NCBI GenBank assembly: GCA_947492925.1
Contig: CANLOQ010000003.1
Location: forward strand, 1-64,000
Length of the DNA: 64,000 nucleotides
Direction of reading: 5' to 3'
Source: an uncultured Sulfitobacter sp.
GTDB lineage: Bacteria > Pseudomonadota > Alphaproteobacteria > Rhodobacterales > Rhodobacteraceae
The notes beneath the pieces are model-generated. The model did no database searches, was not told where the DNA came from, and worked only from the letters and a program-made list of their open reading frames with translations. This document shows, in pieces, positions 1 to 9,441 of this stretch (positions within the stretch are counted from its first letter, which is position 1; each line of letters opens with the position of its first letter). Both the position numbers and the translations under genes were made by a program.

Positions 1-3000
1 CGAAATCGTTCGCCGGGGTGTCGTCTGTGTCCGTGAACCCGAAGTCCGCAGCAGTGAAGGTATGAGCACCGTCCTCATCCAGCGTGATCGTCGCATCCAT
101 GCCATCGGGCGCGTCGTTCACCGAAGCAACCGTGATGGTCACGGTATCGCTGTCAGTCAAAGAACCGCCCGTTCCAGTCGCACCGCCATCGTTTGTCAGC
201 ATCGTCAGCGTCACATCACCAAAGGCGTTGGCCGCTGGCGTGAAGCTGGGCGCTGTGTTCAACAGGAAGTCGTTGATATCGGCAAGTGCGCCGGTCAGCA
301 CAAGCGTGCCCGCCGTGCTGTCGTCAACGCTCACCTCCGGGGTGCCCGTCGCACTCAGCGTGCCGCTATCCACCGAAAGCGTGACTGTAATGTCGCTGCT
401 TCCCGCATCCACATCCGATACGGACAGGCCGGTGAGCGACAGGGCTGTGTCCTCTTCGGTCGTATATACGGTGCCCGGCACGGTGTTGACCGGCGCATCG
501 TTCTCGGCTGTGACGTCGATGGTGACTGTGCCCGCCGCGCTGTCAGTTGTGCCGTCATTGGCGGTAAAGCCAAAGGAGGTCTGACCGTTGGCATCATCCG
601 CCGGATCAAAGGTCAGATCCCCCGCGACGATCTGCGCTGCGCTGACAGTGCCATTGAGGGGGACCGCCGTGCCATTCAGCAAAAGCGTTCCCGCAGAAGC
701 CAGTGGCAAGGTCGTGATTTCAATGCTCACCAAGGCATCGCCGTCCACATCCGAATACCCCAGATCGGCCAGAGTGACGGTATAATCTGTGTCTTCGTTG
801 GTAGAAACGGTGGCACCGGCAACCATAGGCGCGTCGTTTGAACCCTGGATCGTGATTGTGACCAGCTGATCTACCGTTGCGGCGGAGTCCGAGTCGTCTG
901 TGAAACGCACCTTGTAGACCAGCTCCACGGTTTCAGTGTCATCAAGGTGCTCAAAGGAACCGGCTGGTGCATTGAAGCTCCATGTTGTGGAACCGGTCTG
1001 GCTTTGATCGTCAATTGCGGTGGCCGGGAGAACCGAGAACCAGTTGTTCAGATCTGCAGTCGTATATCCGTTGAGTTCACCGGTGCTGGTTGTGTCCCCC
1101 GTGATGATCGATGCAGTGACCGTATCAGCGGTATCGACGTCGGAGACATTGATATCACCGGATGCATCGATACCGGGTGCGTCGTCATCCTCGGCCAACG
1201 TGGCACCAGTGTCGGCGGACACGATGGTTGGTCCGTCGTTGGTGCCGGTCAGGGTGATGGTAATGGGCTGTGGTATGGCCGACGCGCTGCCGTCAGAGAT
1301 GTTAACCGTATAGGTTTGGGTGATCACTTCCCCTTCGCGCAGATCATCAAGATCGGCGTCGTTTACAGAGAAGTTCCAGATGATGTTGTTCCCGCTCTGA
1401 CCACTGGAAAGCGCCCCGCGGTAGTCGCCCAATGCGACGTTGGCACCTGCTGTCGGATCAGGGGTCACAGATGTCACGAAACCTGTTGTGTCATCCGCAT
1501 CGGAAAAGCTGAATTGCTGGTTGCCTGTCGTCAGAACCGTGGTGTTGTCGCCCAGTTCAGTGAGGGCCCCGGCAAGTGTGCCCGTGCTGCCGATGATCGG
1601 CGCATCGTTCGCACCGGTGATGTTGATGGTCAGTGTTGAGGCAACAGCGGTGATGCCGTCAAAGACCTCGACGTTAAAGATCAACGTCTCACTTTCGGTC
1701 TCATCCAGCGCGTTGATCGCGGTGTCGTTTGGCGCAAACACATAGGTGCCGTCGCTGTTCAGCGTCAGGACGCCAAACGCTGTTGTCTGGCTGGTATTTC
1801 CGGTACCTGTGACTGCGTCTGGCCCTGTGATCCGCACAACAGGTTCATCGCTTGTATCGACGTCGCCAAAGGTGAACTCACCTGTCACATCCATGAAGTC
1901 ATTGGCGGCAATCGTATCGGTGATCGATTGTGTCTCAGCCGTAATCGTTGGCGCGTCATTTGCGCCGGTGATCGTCAGCGTGACCGTTTCGGTGACGGTA
2001 TCGGCCCCCGACGTTACATCAAACATGATCTCGTAGATGGCAGATTCACCGGCCGCGAGGAAATTGAAGTCGTTGCGGTCATAGCTCAGAACACCAGCAG
2101 CGTTGTCGGTGATGAGGCTGGTATCGTTTGTATTTGAACCAGCAGCCGCAGCAATTTGCACGCTGGTCACGTCCAATGCGGGCGTATCGGTCTGATCGAC
2201 ATCATCTGCGATCACCAGATCGGCAAATATGTCGATTGTTACTGTTTCGGATGTGTCAGATTCACTGCCTGTGGCAGGATCGATAACCATCACGCTTGGT
2301 GTGTCGTTGGCACCGGTGATTGTCAGTTGAACAGATCGGGCAAAGCTCTCTGGCCCTGACAAAATGTTAAAGTCAATGTCGAAAACGGCAGATTGGCCTG
2401 CACCCAGAAAATCAAAATCGGCCCGGTCGTAGGTGAATGTACCATCATTATTGTTTGTAATCAGCGCCGCATTCGTCGTGGCCGAACCAGTCGCGGCAGT
2501 GATCATGACACTGGCATCATCAAGCGCCGGTGTATCCGCTTGATCGGCATCGCTCGCCATGATGAGTGTGCCAAAGATATCGACCGTCACTTGCTCTACG
2601 GTTCCGGTATTTCCCTCTGTATCGATCATCGGGTTGTCGACAGTAATCAAAGGTGCATCGTTTGCGCCATTGATGGTCAGCGACAGGGTCAGCGTGGTGG
2701 TCTCTCCACCCGAGGACGCATAGAAGGTGAAGACACCTGTGACGGAATCGCCAGCGCCGGACAGATAATCAAAATCATTGCGGTCATAGCTGATCACGCC
2801 GGTTGTGGCATCGAAAGTGAAGAGATCTTCAATGGAACCGGCCATCGGTGCTGTGCCGCTGGACGCTGTTGCATCAAATGCAATGGTATCTTCGATATAG
2901 GGAATACGCGTATCATTGGTGTCGGGATCGTCGATTGTGACCTGCGCGCCGACATCCACGGTAACAACATCTGGAACGGGCGTGGTAGGATCGACTGTCC

Positions 3001-6000
3001 CAGCCTCCGTCCCTGGACCGACAGGAACAACCTCGATTGTCGGCGTATCATTCTCGCCGTCGATGGTCACGACAAGCTGTTGCGCGATACCCGTGACCGG
3101 ACCCGAGGCCGAGGTGAAATCAAAGCGGGCAACCACCTCTTCGGTTCCTGTCAGGAAGTTGAAGTCAGCAGCGTCGTAGGTGATGACGCCGGTTGAAGCG
3201 TCCAGTGTAAACAAAGTGGAAAGGTCAGGAGCGTTAGAGGGGGCGGTAGAAGCCGTGGAAAGCATCAGCGAATTGGCTTCGTACGGTGTGCCGTTATCGT
3301 TGGAGTCCGGGTCTGAAATCGTCACCTGATTGGCGATGTTGATGGTAATGGTGTCGGACGCCGTATTGCCTTCGGTGCCGACAACAGGTGTCACCGTGAT
3401 TTGCGCTGCATCATCCTCGCCCGAAATCTCGATTTGCAGGATCTGCGGCAAGGTTTCCGGACCGGAAGCGGCATCGAATACAAAGGTCGCGATGACGGAT
3501 TCCGAGTCTGCCAGATAGTTGAAATCGTTCAGATCATAGTCAATCGTGCCTGTCAGGGCGTTGATGGTGAACAGATCGCTTAGCGTGCCTGTCGGAGGCG
3601 TCGGGCCCGTAAGTGGCTGAGTGCCGGACAAGGCAAGTGTGCCGGTGACATAGTCGGTCTGGACATCAGAATCGTCCGCATCCGTGATGGTGACAATATC
3701 GGCAATCGTGACGGTTTCGGCGGACGATGTGTTGGCTTCTGTCCCGCTCTGCGGGGTGACCGTGACATCAGGCGCGTCGTTTTCGCCAGTGATCGTCAGC
3801 GTGATCGTCTCACCCGTGAACATCTGTGCACCCGAAGACGCATTGAAGCTGAAAGTTGCGGTGACCGTCTCGGCTGTGCCGGAGTTGGCCAGATAGTTAA
3901 AGTCCGCGCGGTCGTAGGTGATTGTGCCATCGGTTGTATCGATGTCAAAAAGACTTTCCAACGTGACGCCGGATGGCAGTGTGCCGCCGCCAGAGACAAA
4001 ACTGACGGAGTCCGCCACATAGTCGACAACAGTGTCATTTTCATCGACTTCCGTGATGGTGACAAAGTCGGCGATGACCACATTTTGAACGGTTTGCGCG
4101 TCTGTCTCGGTCACGGATGCAGGCGTAGCAACAGCAATGGTCGCTGCGTCATCGGTCCCGGTGATGGTCACGGTGACCACCTGTTCGTCCATATCCGGAC
4201 CGCTGTTGGTGGTAGCGCGCAGGGTATAATCGAGGACGAGTGTATCGCCTGCGGATAGGTGATCGAATGTCTCGCCCATCGCATCGAACGCCCAGTTGAT
4301 CGTACCATCGGTCGACATGCTGTCGATCACTGCGGTCATATTGACGGACATCATCGCCTTGAGCGTGGCATTGCTGATCGTTCCTGCGGTGCCTGTGCTG
4401 GTGGACATGTCCACGGCAACGTCTGCAACGTCGACACTGACGATATCCAGCGTGTCGACATCCTGAACCGACAGCGTGCCGCTGTCTGTGAGGACCCCGT
4501 CTTCTGTCAGAGCAGAGGTTGCTTTGTCGCCCGCGCCTGCATCTACAGTGATGACCGGTGCGTCATTTGCACCTTCCAGATTTACGGTCACAGTCTGATC
4601 GAAGGTGCCGCCGTTGCCGTCGGACACGGTCACGGTATAGGTCTGGGTCAGCGTCTGTGCGTCGCGCAGATCATCAAGCTCCGCATCGGTAATGCTGAAG
4701 GTCCACGTGGCGGTGCCCTGCCCGTCGTCATTTGCCGGATCGCTGATACCGACGAGGAAAATTCCGCGATAATCAGGCCCGTCATTCGTGGAGGACACAG
4801 AGTGCGAATCCGTCAGTTCATTGTCGGTAAAGACGATGTCACCTGTCTGCGAATAGCTCGCGGTGCCTTCGCCGTCAGAATTGTCCGCTGCTTCGGTCAC
4901 TGTGCCAAGCAGCTCCGCACTTACGACAACGGGTGAGCGAGTGTCGATGGACAGCACATCCGCAAAGGTGGTTGACGCATGTGCGTTACCCGCAACATCC
5001 GCGCCGCCAGTGACAGTGATATCGATGTCCTCAAGGTCAAGGTTCGTGTCAACGACGTTGTATGTCGCGGTATAGATATTTGGCGTGGTCCAGGACCCAC
5101 CGGTCGAAACAAGCGCGCCCCCCACGGCTGCATCAAATGATACGGTGGGCTCGGGGGCCGGGTCCATCGCCTCGCCAAAATCGACGGTGACGGAAAATGT
5201 TCCGGGTGCGTCGTCTTCGGTCAGGTCCATATTGGACACTGTGATGGTCGGAGTTTCCGCGGCGGTGTCCAGATCAAATGTCGCAGTCGCTGGCGCGGCG
5301 GCATTGTTGTTTGCATCACTTACGGTCGCGGTCACCATGATATCTTCCGCATCCGCCGGTACCGGTGAAAGTTCGATCGTTGCGGTCCAAGCGCCACCTG
5401 GGTCGACAGTAGTTGTGAAAGTCTGGCTTCCAATGGAGACGGTGACCAACTGGTTGTCCGCACCTGAGGAGGTGCCCTCGATGGTAAAGGATGCAGCTTC
5501 TGTGCCGTTGACGATCCCGTCACCGGCGATGGATGTGATGGAAATTTCCGGGATGGTGGTTTCTACTGTAGCAGTTTCAGTGACCGTCGTGCTTTCATTC
5601 CCAGCCTCATCGGTGACCTTTGCCGTGACCGTGACATCAGAGCCGTTGGCCGGCGCTGCGATGGTCGCGGTGAAACCACTTGAGATATCGGCGGATGTGA
5701 GCGTATGGGATGCCTCGTTTAAAATCAACAAGTCACCGACTGAGGTCGTGGCACTATCGAACGTGATCAGAATGTTGATATCACCGTCGAGTTCGGCTGC
5801 ATCAATTGTGCCGTTTGAGTTGACGTCTTCTGTGATTTCGATAGTGGGTGCTCCGGGTACGACGGTGTCAAAAACAACCGGGCCTGTCGCGTTCGAAGCA
5901 CCAGTTACGGAAGCGGTGACTGTGTGGGATGACTGACCCAGAGCCGTTGCTCCGATATTCGCGAATGTCGCGGTCCATGTGCCATTGTCAACTGTCGCAG

Positions 6001-6151
6001 TCACCGGTGTAAGATTCGCAATGGCAACTAACACTTCGTCGCCCGATTGCAGGTTCACTACTTCACCTACGACAGTGAAAGACGTCGTGCTTTCGTCAAA
6101 GTTGATCCGGTTGTCGCCCGCAATTGTGGTGATTGTGATTGAGTCAGCCAT
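1..6151 (-). CDS. Giant repeat adhesin with cadherin/VCBS-like and Ig-like domains, C-terminus outside the window
   Basis: Read from ATG at 6149-6151, the frame stays open for 2050 codons to the window edge, so the protein is C-terminally incomplete here. The N-terminus (MADSITITTIAG) has no Sec signal, as expected for type I secreted RTX/VCBS adhesins whose export signal is C-terminal. Residues 1 to about 530 are bacterial Ig-like domains rich in Thr, Ser, Asp and Val, one carrying an EF-hand-type calcium loop (5792-5827). From about 4600 leftward come roughly a dozen domains of about 115-135 residues, each ending in an ITGANDAP-type linker. Composition is very acidic, Thr/Asp/Ala rich and nearly cysteine-free. 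The likely role is calcium-stabilised surface attachment or biofilm formation (inference from family). No secretion genes are visible, but the downstream side lies outside the window. A GGGA ribosome-binding site lies about 9 bases before the start. Confidence 0.9.
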   Translation of the reverse strand, partial: MADSITITTIAGDNRINFDESTTSFTVVGEVVNLQSGDEVLVAIANLTPVTATVDNGTWTATFANIGATALGQSSHTVTASVTGASNATGPVVFDTVVPGAPTIEITEDVNSNGTIDAAELDGDINILITFDSATTSVGDLLILNEASHTLTSADISSGFTATIAAPANGSDVTVTAKVTDEAGNESTTVTETATVETTIPEISITSIAGDGIVNGTEAASFTIEGTSSGADNQLVTVSIGSQTFTTTVDPGGAWTATIELSPVPADAEDIMVTATVSDANNNAAAPATATFDLDTAAETPTITVSNMDLTEDDAPGTFSVTVDFGEAMDPAPEPTVSFDAAVGGALVSTGGSWTTPNIYTATYNVVDTNLDLEDIDITVTGGADVAGNAHASTTFADVLSIDTRSPVVVSAELLGTVTEAADNSDGEGTASYSQTGDIVFTDNELTDSHSVSSTNDGPDYRGIFLVGISDPANDDGQGTATWTFSITDAELDDLRDAQTLTQTYTVTVSDGNGGTFDQTVTVNLEGANDAPVITVDAGAGDKATSALTEDGVLTDSGTLSVQDVDTLDIVSVDVADVAVDMSTSTGTAGTISNATLKAMMSVNMTAVIDSMSTDGTINWAFDAMGETFDHLSAGDTLVLDYTLRATTNSGPDMDEQVVTVTITGTDDAATIAVATPASVTETDAQTVQNVVIADFVTITEVDENDTVVDYVADSVSFVSGGGTLPSGVTLESLFDIDTTDGTITYDRADFNYLANSGTAETVTATFSFNASSGAQMFTGETITLTITGENDAPDVTVTPQSGTEANTSSAETVTIADIVTITDADDSDVQTDYVTGTLALSGTQPLTGPTPPTGTLSDLFTINALTGTIDYDLNDFNYLADSESVIATFVFDAASGPETLPQILQIEISGEDDAAQITVTPVVGTEGNTASDTITINIANQVTISDPDSNDNGTPYEANSLMLSTASTAPSNAPDLSTLFTLDASTGVITYDAADFNFLTGTEEVVARFDFTSASGPVTGIAQQLVVTIDGENDTPTIEVVPVGPGTEAGTVDPTTPVPDVVTVDVGAQVTIDDPDTNDTRIPYIEDTIAFDATASSGTAPMAGSIEDLFTFDATTGVISYDRNDFDYLSGAGDSVTGVFTFYASSGGETTTLTLSLTINGANDAPLITVDNPMIDTEGNTGTVEQVTVDIFGTLIMASDADQADTPALDDASVMITAATGSATTNAALITNNNDGTFTYDRADFDFLGAGQSAVFDIDFNILSGPESFARSVQLTITGANDTPSVMVIDPATGSESDTSETVTIDIFADLVIADDVDQTDTPALDVTSVQIAAAAGSNTNDTSLITDNAAGVLSYDRNDFNFLAAGESAIYEIMFDVTSGADTVTETVTLTITGANDAPTITAETQSITDTIAANDFMDVTGEFTFGDVDTSDEPVVRITGPDAVTGTGNTSQTTAFGVLTLNSDGTYVFAPNDTAINALDETESETLIFNVEVFDGITAVASTLTINITGANDAPIIGSTGTLAGALTELGDNTTVLTTGNQQFSFSDADDTTGFVTSVTPDPTAGANVALGDYRGALSSGQSGNNIIWNFSVNDADLDDLREGEVITQTYTVNISDGSASAIPQPITITLTGTNDGPTIVSADTGATLAEDDDAPGIDASGDINVSDVDTADTVTASIITGDTTSTGELNGYTTADLNNWFSVLPATAIDDQSQTGSTTWSFNAPAGSFEHLDDTETVELVYKVRFTDDSDSAATVDQLVTITIQGSNDAPMVAGATVSTNEDTDYTVTLADLGYSDVDGDALVSIEITTLPLASAGTLLLNGTAVPLNGTVSAAQIVAGDLTFDPADDANGQTSFGFTANDGTTDSAAGTVTIDVTAENDAPVNTVPGTVYTTEEDTALSLTGLSVSDVDAGSSDITVTLSVDSGTLSATGTPEVSVDDSTAGTLVLTGALADINDFLLNTAPSFTPAANAFGDVTLTMLTNDGGATGTGGSLTDSDTVTITVASVNDAPDGMDATITLDEDGAHTFTAADFGFTDTDDTPANDF
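1950..4150 (-). repeat. Block of six consecutive homologous cadherin-like domains within the adhesin
   Basis: Six successive domains share a signature of the form Y-D-x-x-D-F-[ND]-[FY]-L, followed by an acidic/small stretch and then F-x-[FI]-x-x-x-S-G. The motif copies fall near 2065, 2415, 2780, 3165, 3525 and 3900, so the period is about 350-390 bases. The flanking repeats on both sides belong to a different VCBS-like subtype with a D-A-[DE]-L-D-D-L-R motif (near 1340 and 4670). This suggests internal duplication of one domain type inside an older array. Boundaries are approximate, taken from the NDxP-type linkers. Confidence 0.75.
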
Positions 6152-7027
6152 GAAATTTGGTCCCTGTCATTTTGCACTTTATTGAATTTGGAAACCAAAC
6201 CTCGTTGTGCTGGCATTTCGCCAAGGCACGTCTGTTGCCCTGACTGCGATAGGACGCAGCAACAGGTGCAGCAAAAAAGCTGCTTCAACCGATGGATTAA
6301 ATTTTCTAAATTCTCACGTGTCCCAGACGACAAAACATTCGCCGCCTTCCCCTGTGAAATAATTAAGAACAGGTAAACGCTTCTGTCAACGCGCAGTTGC
6401 AGTAAAAATTTTATTTACACCGTTATTCAACTCTCGCGGGATTTATTACAATCTTGAGGAGAGCTGGTTCTACCATGAATTGATATTTTATCTGCACGAT
6501 ATTGATGGACTAATTCAACCAATCAGACTGAAAGCCCGGAAAGATCTGATGAATTTTGTCCGTCTTTTTCTTACAATGAAAAATTATACAATGAAATCAG
6601 CGTATTAGATTGGTGGGTTTCGTTGATATCGGATGTGCGCTTGCACTGGTCACCCTGCCATTTGGTGAAACCTTTCTGAAAACCGGACCGAATCCATTCC
6701 CTCGCGCTTTCAAAGGTAGGAAAGAGGGCTGAAATAACTTAAAAATAGCGTTATTCCGAAGGATCCAATTCCCTTTTAATTTGTAAGAATAGTTGGAATT
6801 CTGTAACTTCCTGCTGTGAATAAAACTCAATAATATGGCTCTGAAAAATGGCATAAGCCTATGCAGCCAATACCCTTCTTTGCTTCAGGCACCTGCTTTG
6901 TCTCTGCCAATATAAAACAAAACCGCGCCCTACATGACTGTGATGTCGGGGAGTGTGCAGCCGTCCAAGAATCTAATGCGTCCCAACTGCTCAGGACTGA
7001 GGAGCACATTCAAAGATGGGATGGAAG
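6152..7027. other. AT-rich intergenic region between the adhesin and tRNA-Arg, no convincing gene
   Basis: This is the only gene-free stretch longer than 300 bases. It is visibly AT-rich (especially 6290-6620 and 6720-6840) compared with the GC-rich genes around it. Besides the predicted adhesin promoter and leader I see no gene. Open frames of 60-96 codons exist on both strands, but none has a recognisable product or a good ribosome-binding site. The stretch near 6610-6720 is less AT-rich and could be a remnant of something older, but I do not recognise it. It abuts the 3' end of a tRNA gene, a common boundary of acquired DNA. Confidence 0.6.
6361..6389 (-). promoter_or_regulatory. Predicted sigma-70-type promoter for the adhesin gene
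   Basis: On the minus strand a perfect TTGACA (6384-6389) is followed after 17 bases by TTAATT (6361-6366). Transcription would begin near 6354, giving a leader of about 200 bases before the adhesin ATG at 6151. A small GCAGC/GCTGC hairpin with a six-base loop (6268-6283) lies in that leader. The spacing is ideal but the -10 is imperfect. This is an inference from consensus matching. Confidence 0.5.
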
Positions 7028-7104
<77 letters not shown>

Positions 7105-7148
7105 ACTAGGGGCGGTATAGCCAGAGGCCCCCGCCCCTGCAATGCAAT

Positions 7149-8369
7149 TCAGGCAAAAAGATCGTGTGCCAGTTCCAGTGCTTCCACCAGCGTGTCGATC
7201 TCGGCTTTGGTGTTGTAGACGGCCATTGACGCGCGGCAGGTGGCAGCCACGCCCATGTGGTCCATCAAGGGTCCCGCGCAATGCTGGCCTGCGCGCACCG
7301 CGACCCCCTTTTTGTCGAGGATGGTCGAAATGTCATGCGCGTGCGCGGCCCCGTCCAGCGTGAAGCTGAAGATTGCGGCCTTGTCTGGCGTTGTGCCCTG
7401 CACCTGCAACCAGTTCAGGCCCCCCAGTTTGGCCACCGCATAGTCGCGCAAGGTATCCTCATGGGCGGCGATATTCTCCATGCCCAGATCCATCATATAC
7501 TCAAGTGCGACACCCAGCCCGATGGTCTGGACGATGCCGGGTGTGCCTGCCTCGAACATCATGGGGGGATCGTTGTAGAGCACAGCGTCCTTGGTTACTT
7601 CCTTGATCATGTCGCCGCCGCCCATGAAAGGCCGCATCTCGCGCATGCGGTCAGCCTTGATATAAATCGCACCGGAGGCAGACGGGCCATACAGCTTGTG
7701 CCCCGTCACTGCGTAGAAATCACAGTCGAGGTCCTGCACATCGACGGGCATATGCACAGCTGCCTGCGATCCATCGACCAGCACGGCAACGCCCCGTTCA
7801 TGCGCTGCGGCGCAGATGGTTTTGATATCAACCTTGGTGCCCAGAACATTCGACAGATGGGTTATCGCAATCAGCTTTGTCTTGGGGCCGATGGCGTCAA
7901 TAACCGCCTGGGGGTCCAGCGCGCCGGTGCTGTCCACATCGACCCATTTGATCACCACGCCCTGCCGTTCGCGCAGAAAATGCCAGGGCACGATGTTCGC
8001 ATGATGCTCCATCACGCTGAGAATGATCTCGTCGCCCGCTTCCATGCGCGGCATGGCCCAGCCGTAGGCAATCGTGTTGATCCCTTCTGTGGTGCCGGAG
8101 TTGAAAACGATCTCGTCTTCGGAAGCGGCGTTCAGAAATTTGGCAACAACGCCGCGCACGGCTTCGTATTTGTCTGTGGCGAGGTTTGACAGATAGTGCA
8201 GACCCCTGTGCACATTGGCGTATTCTTCGGCATAGCCGCGTGTGATCGCATCAATCACCACCTGCGGCTTTTGCGCCGATGCACCGCTGTCCAGATAAAC
8301 CAGCGGCTTGCCGTTCACTTCCCGGCTGAGAATGGGGAAATCACGGCGGACCTGCGCAACATCGAACAT
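7149..8369 (-). CDS. sufS: Cysteine desulfurase SufS (group II)
   Basis: SufS is a PLP enzyme that takes sulfur from L-cysteine as a persulfide for Fe-S cluster assembly on SufBCD. The 406-aa protein has the expected length. The PLP lysine is K225 in the TGHKLYGP motif, and the persulfide cysteine is C364 in the RAGQHCAGP motif near the C-terminus. The ATG at 8367-8369 was chosen because it shares one base with the stop of the upstream membrane-protein gene (TGATG); the open frame upstream of it is the shadow of that gene. It is the last gene of the operon. No sufE, sufT (DUF59) or sufA/iscA gene follows before the tRNA, although related genomes often carry such genes here (from memory). Confidence 0.96.
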   Translation of the reverse strand: MFDVAQVRRDFPILSREVNGKPLVYLDSGASAQKPQVVIDAITRGYAEEYANVHRGLHYLSNLATDKYEAVRGVVAKFLNAASEDEIVFNSGTTEGINTIAYGWAMPRMEAGDEIILSVMEHHANIVPWHFLRERQGVVIKWVDVDSTGALDPQAVIDAIGPKTKLIAITHLSNVLGTKVDIKTICAAAHERGVAVLVDGSQAAVHMPVDVQDLDCDFYAVTGHKLYGPSASGAIYIKADRMREMRPFMGGGDMIKEVTKDAVLYNDPPMMFEAGTPGIVQTIGLGVALEYMMDLGMENIAAHEDTLRDYAVAKLGGLNWLQVQGTTPDKAAIFSFTLDGAAHAHDISTILDKKGVAVRAGQHCAGPLMDHMGVAATCRASMAVYNTKAEIDTLVEALELAHDLFA

Positions 8370-8956
8370 CAGCTTATCACTCCTTGGGCAAGGCCCCCGA
8401 TCAGTGCCATCAGAACGCCCAGCCCCAGAACAAGCCCGACAAAGGCAACCACCAGCACCGCTATCGCGTGCCAAGGTGAATTGAGATTGAGCGCTGTGGC
8501 CAGAAAATTCAGAAAAATCCAGAAGCCCCAGATCGCCACCGCCAGAGACAGCAGCATGCCAAGTGCGGGGATCAGCGCAGATACCACAACCACGGTGATC
8601 TGTGCCGCGGCACGCAGAACCTGAAACCAGACGACAAGGGCCAGAACATCCGTCAGCGACCCCTGCCCGCCTATCGCAAGCCCGGCCCAGTACATCGCGT
8701 GGATGTAGACCACCATAAGCCCGGCAATCAGAACAAAAAGTGCCAGCGGTTTTCCAAAGTACCCCGGCAGCGGCACCACCGCAGCGCCGGGAGATGTCTG
8801 CACCAGTGCAATCACCAGAAATGTGTTTACGATCGCGACGAGCGCGAGCGCTGTCCAAAGCGCATCTCGGCTCAGGCCGAGGTCCATGATCTGGCGCGCG
8901 GCAGTCTGCGGATCGCGCAGACTGGTCTGCGCAAGGGAGGTGAGAGAGCCGATCAC
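8369..8956 (-). CDS. YIP1-like integral membrane protein in the suf operon (second of two)
   Basis: This 195-aa protein has about five hydrophobic segments and a pattern fitting the YIP1 family. It has no known catalytic motif. The GTG start at 8954-8956 overlaps the TGA of the preceding gene (GTGA), and its own TGA overlaps the sufS ATG, so translation is tightly coupled. Longer starts upstream would run across the neighbouring gene in another frame and were rejected. The function is unknown. Its placement between sufD and sufS suggests a membrane-linked role in, or co-regulation with, Fe-S cluster assembly; that is inference only. Confidence 0.85.
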   Translation of the reverse strand: MIGSLTSLAQTSLRDPQTAARQIMDLGLSRDALWTALALVAIVNTFLVIALVQTSPGAAVVPLPGYFGKPLALFVLIAGLMVVYIHAMYWAGLAIGGQGSLTDVLALVVWFQVLRAAAQITVVVVSALIPALGMLLSLAVAIWGFWIFLNFLATALNLNSPWHAIAVLVVAFVGLVLGLGVLMALIGGLAQGVIS

Positions 8957-9441
8957 GAGGCGGCCTCGGCATTTGCCGCACGGAAACCACCGATCCAGAA
9001 CCACAAAAGGACGATGCACCACAATGCACCCACCAGTGTGCGTTCCTGCCCCGGTCCAATAAACCCGGCGGTCAGCCCCCACAAAAGCATTAGGGGACAA
9101 GACGCCAGAAGAGCCCAGAAGAGCGCCATTCGCGTGCCGAAACTGCTGATGCTGGCCCCGAACAGGCGCGCGATGCCGTACGTTATTGCCGCCACCGCGT
9201 AGAGAACCAGTGGCATGATAAAGAGCCACGCCAGTAGCGTCGCCCCCAGCAACATGGAGAGATCCTGACCTGTCTCAAACGCCTCACGGGCCAGACGCGG
9301 GGTCTGGGCCACAAAGACCAGAAGGCACCCAAGCATCAGGTATATGAGTGCGCGGTCATCCCGCGCACCCCCTGCCAGCAGACGGCGCATCACCTTGCCC
9401 GGCCCCCGATAGGTTGCCACGATATCGCGTGTTGCTGCCAT
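8953..9441 (-). CDS. YIP1-like integral membrane protein in the suf operon (first of two)
   Basis: A 162-aa protein beginning MAATRDIVATYRGPG, with four or five hydrophobic segments. It has the same general character as the following gene and may be a diverged paralogue. The ATG at 9439-9441 overlaps the sufD stop by one base (TGATG), which decides the start over an in-frame codon 24 bases upstream. No enzymatic motif is visible. Co-translation with sufD upstream and the second YIP1-like gene downstream ties it to the operon. The function is unknown. Confidence 0.85.
   Translation of the reverse strand: MAATRDIVATYRGPGKVMRRLLAGGARDDRALIYLMLGCLLVFVAQTPRLAREAFETGQDLSMLLGATLLAWLFIMPLVLYAVAAITYGIARLFGASISSFGTRMALFWALLASCPLMLLWGLTAGFIGPGQERTLVGALWCIVLLWFWIGGFRAANAEAAS

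Noticed and set aside
62-5936. Series of plus-strand open frames (up to 283 codons) across the left end
   Set aside because: They mirror the adhesin repeats: Ser/Thr/Val- or Arg/Gly-rich translations with the repeat period of the opposite strand. The minus frame is continuously open for 2050 codons and has clear domains.
6597-6854. 85-codon minus-strand frame in the AT-rich gap
   Set aside because: No recognisable product, no good ribosome-binding site, and uneven base composition. Possibly a remnant, but nothing supports calling it a gene.
7149-9059. 636-codon fusion of a hydrophobic region to SufS
   Set aside because: The extra N-terminal 230 residues are an out-of-frame reading of the two YIP1-like genes. 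SufS starts at the conserved MFDVAQVRRDFP.
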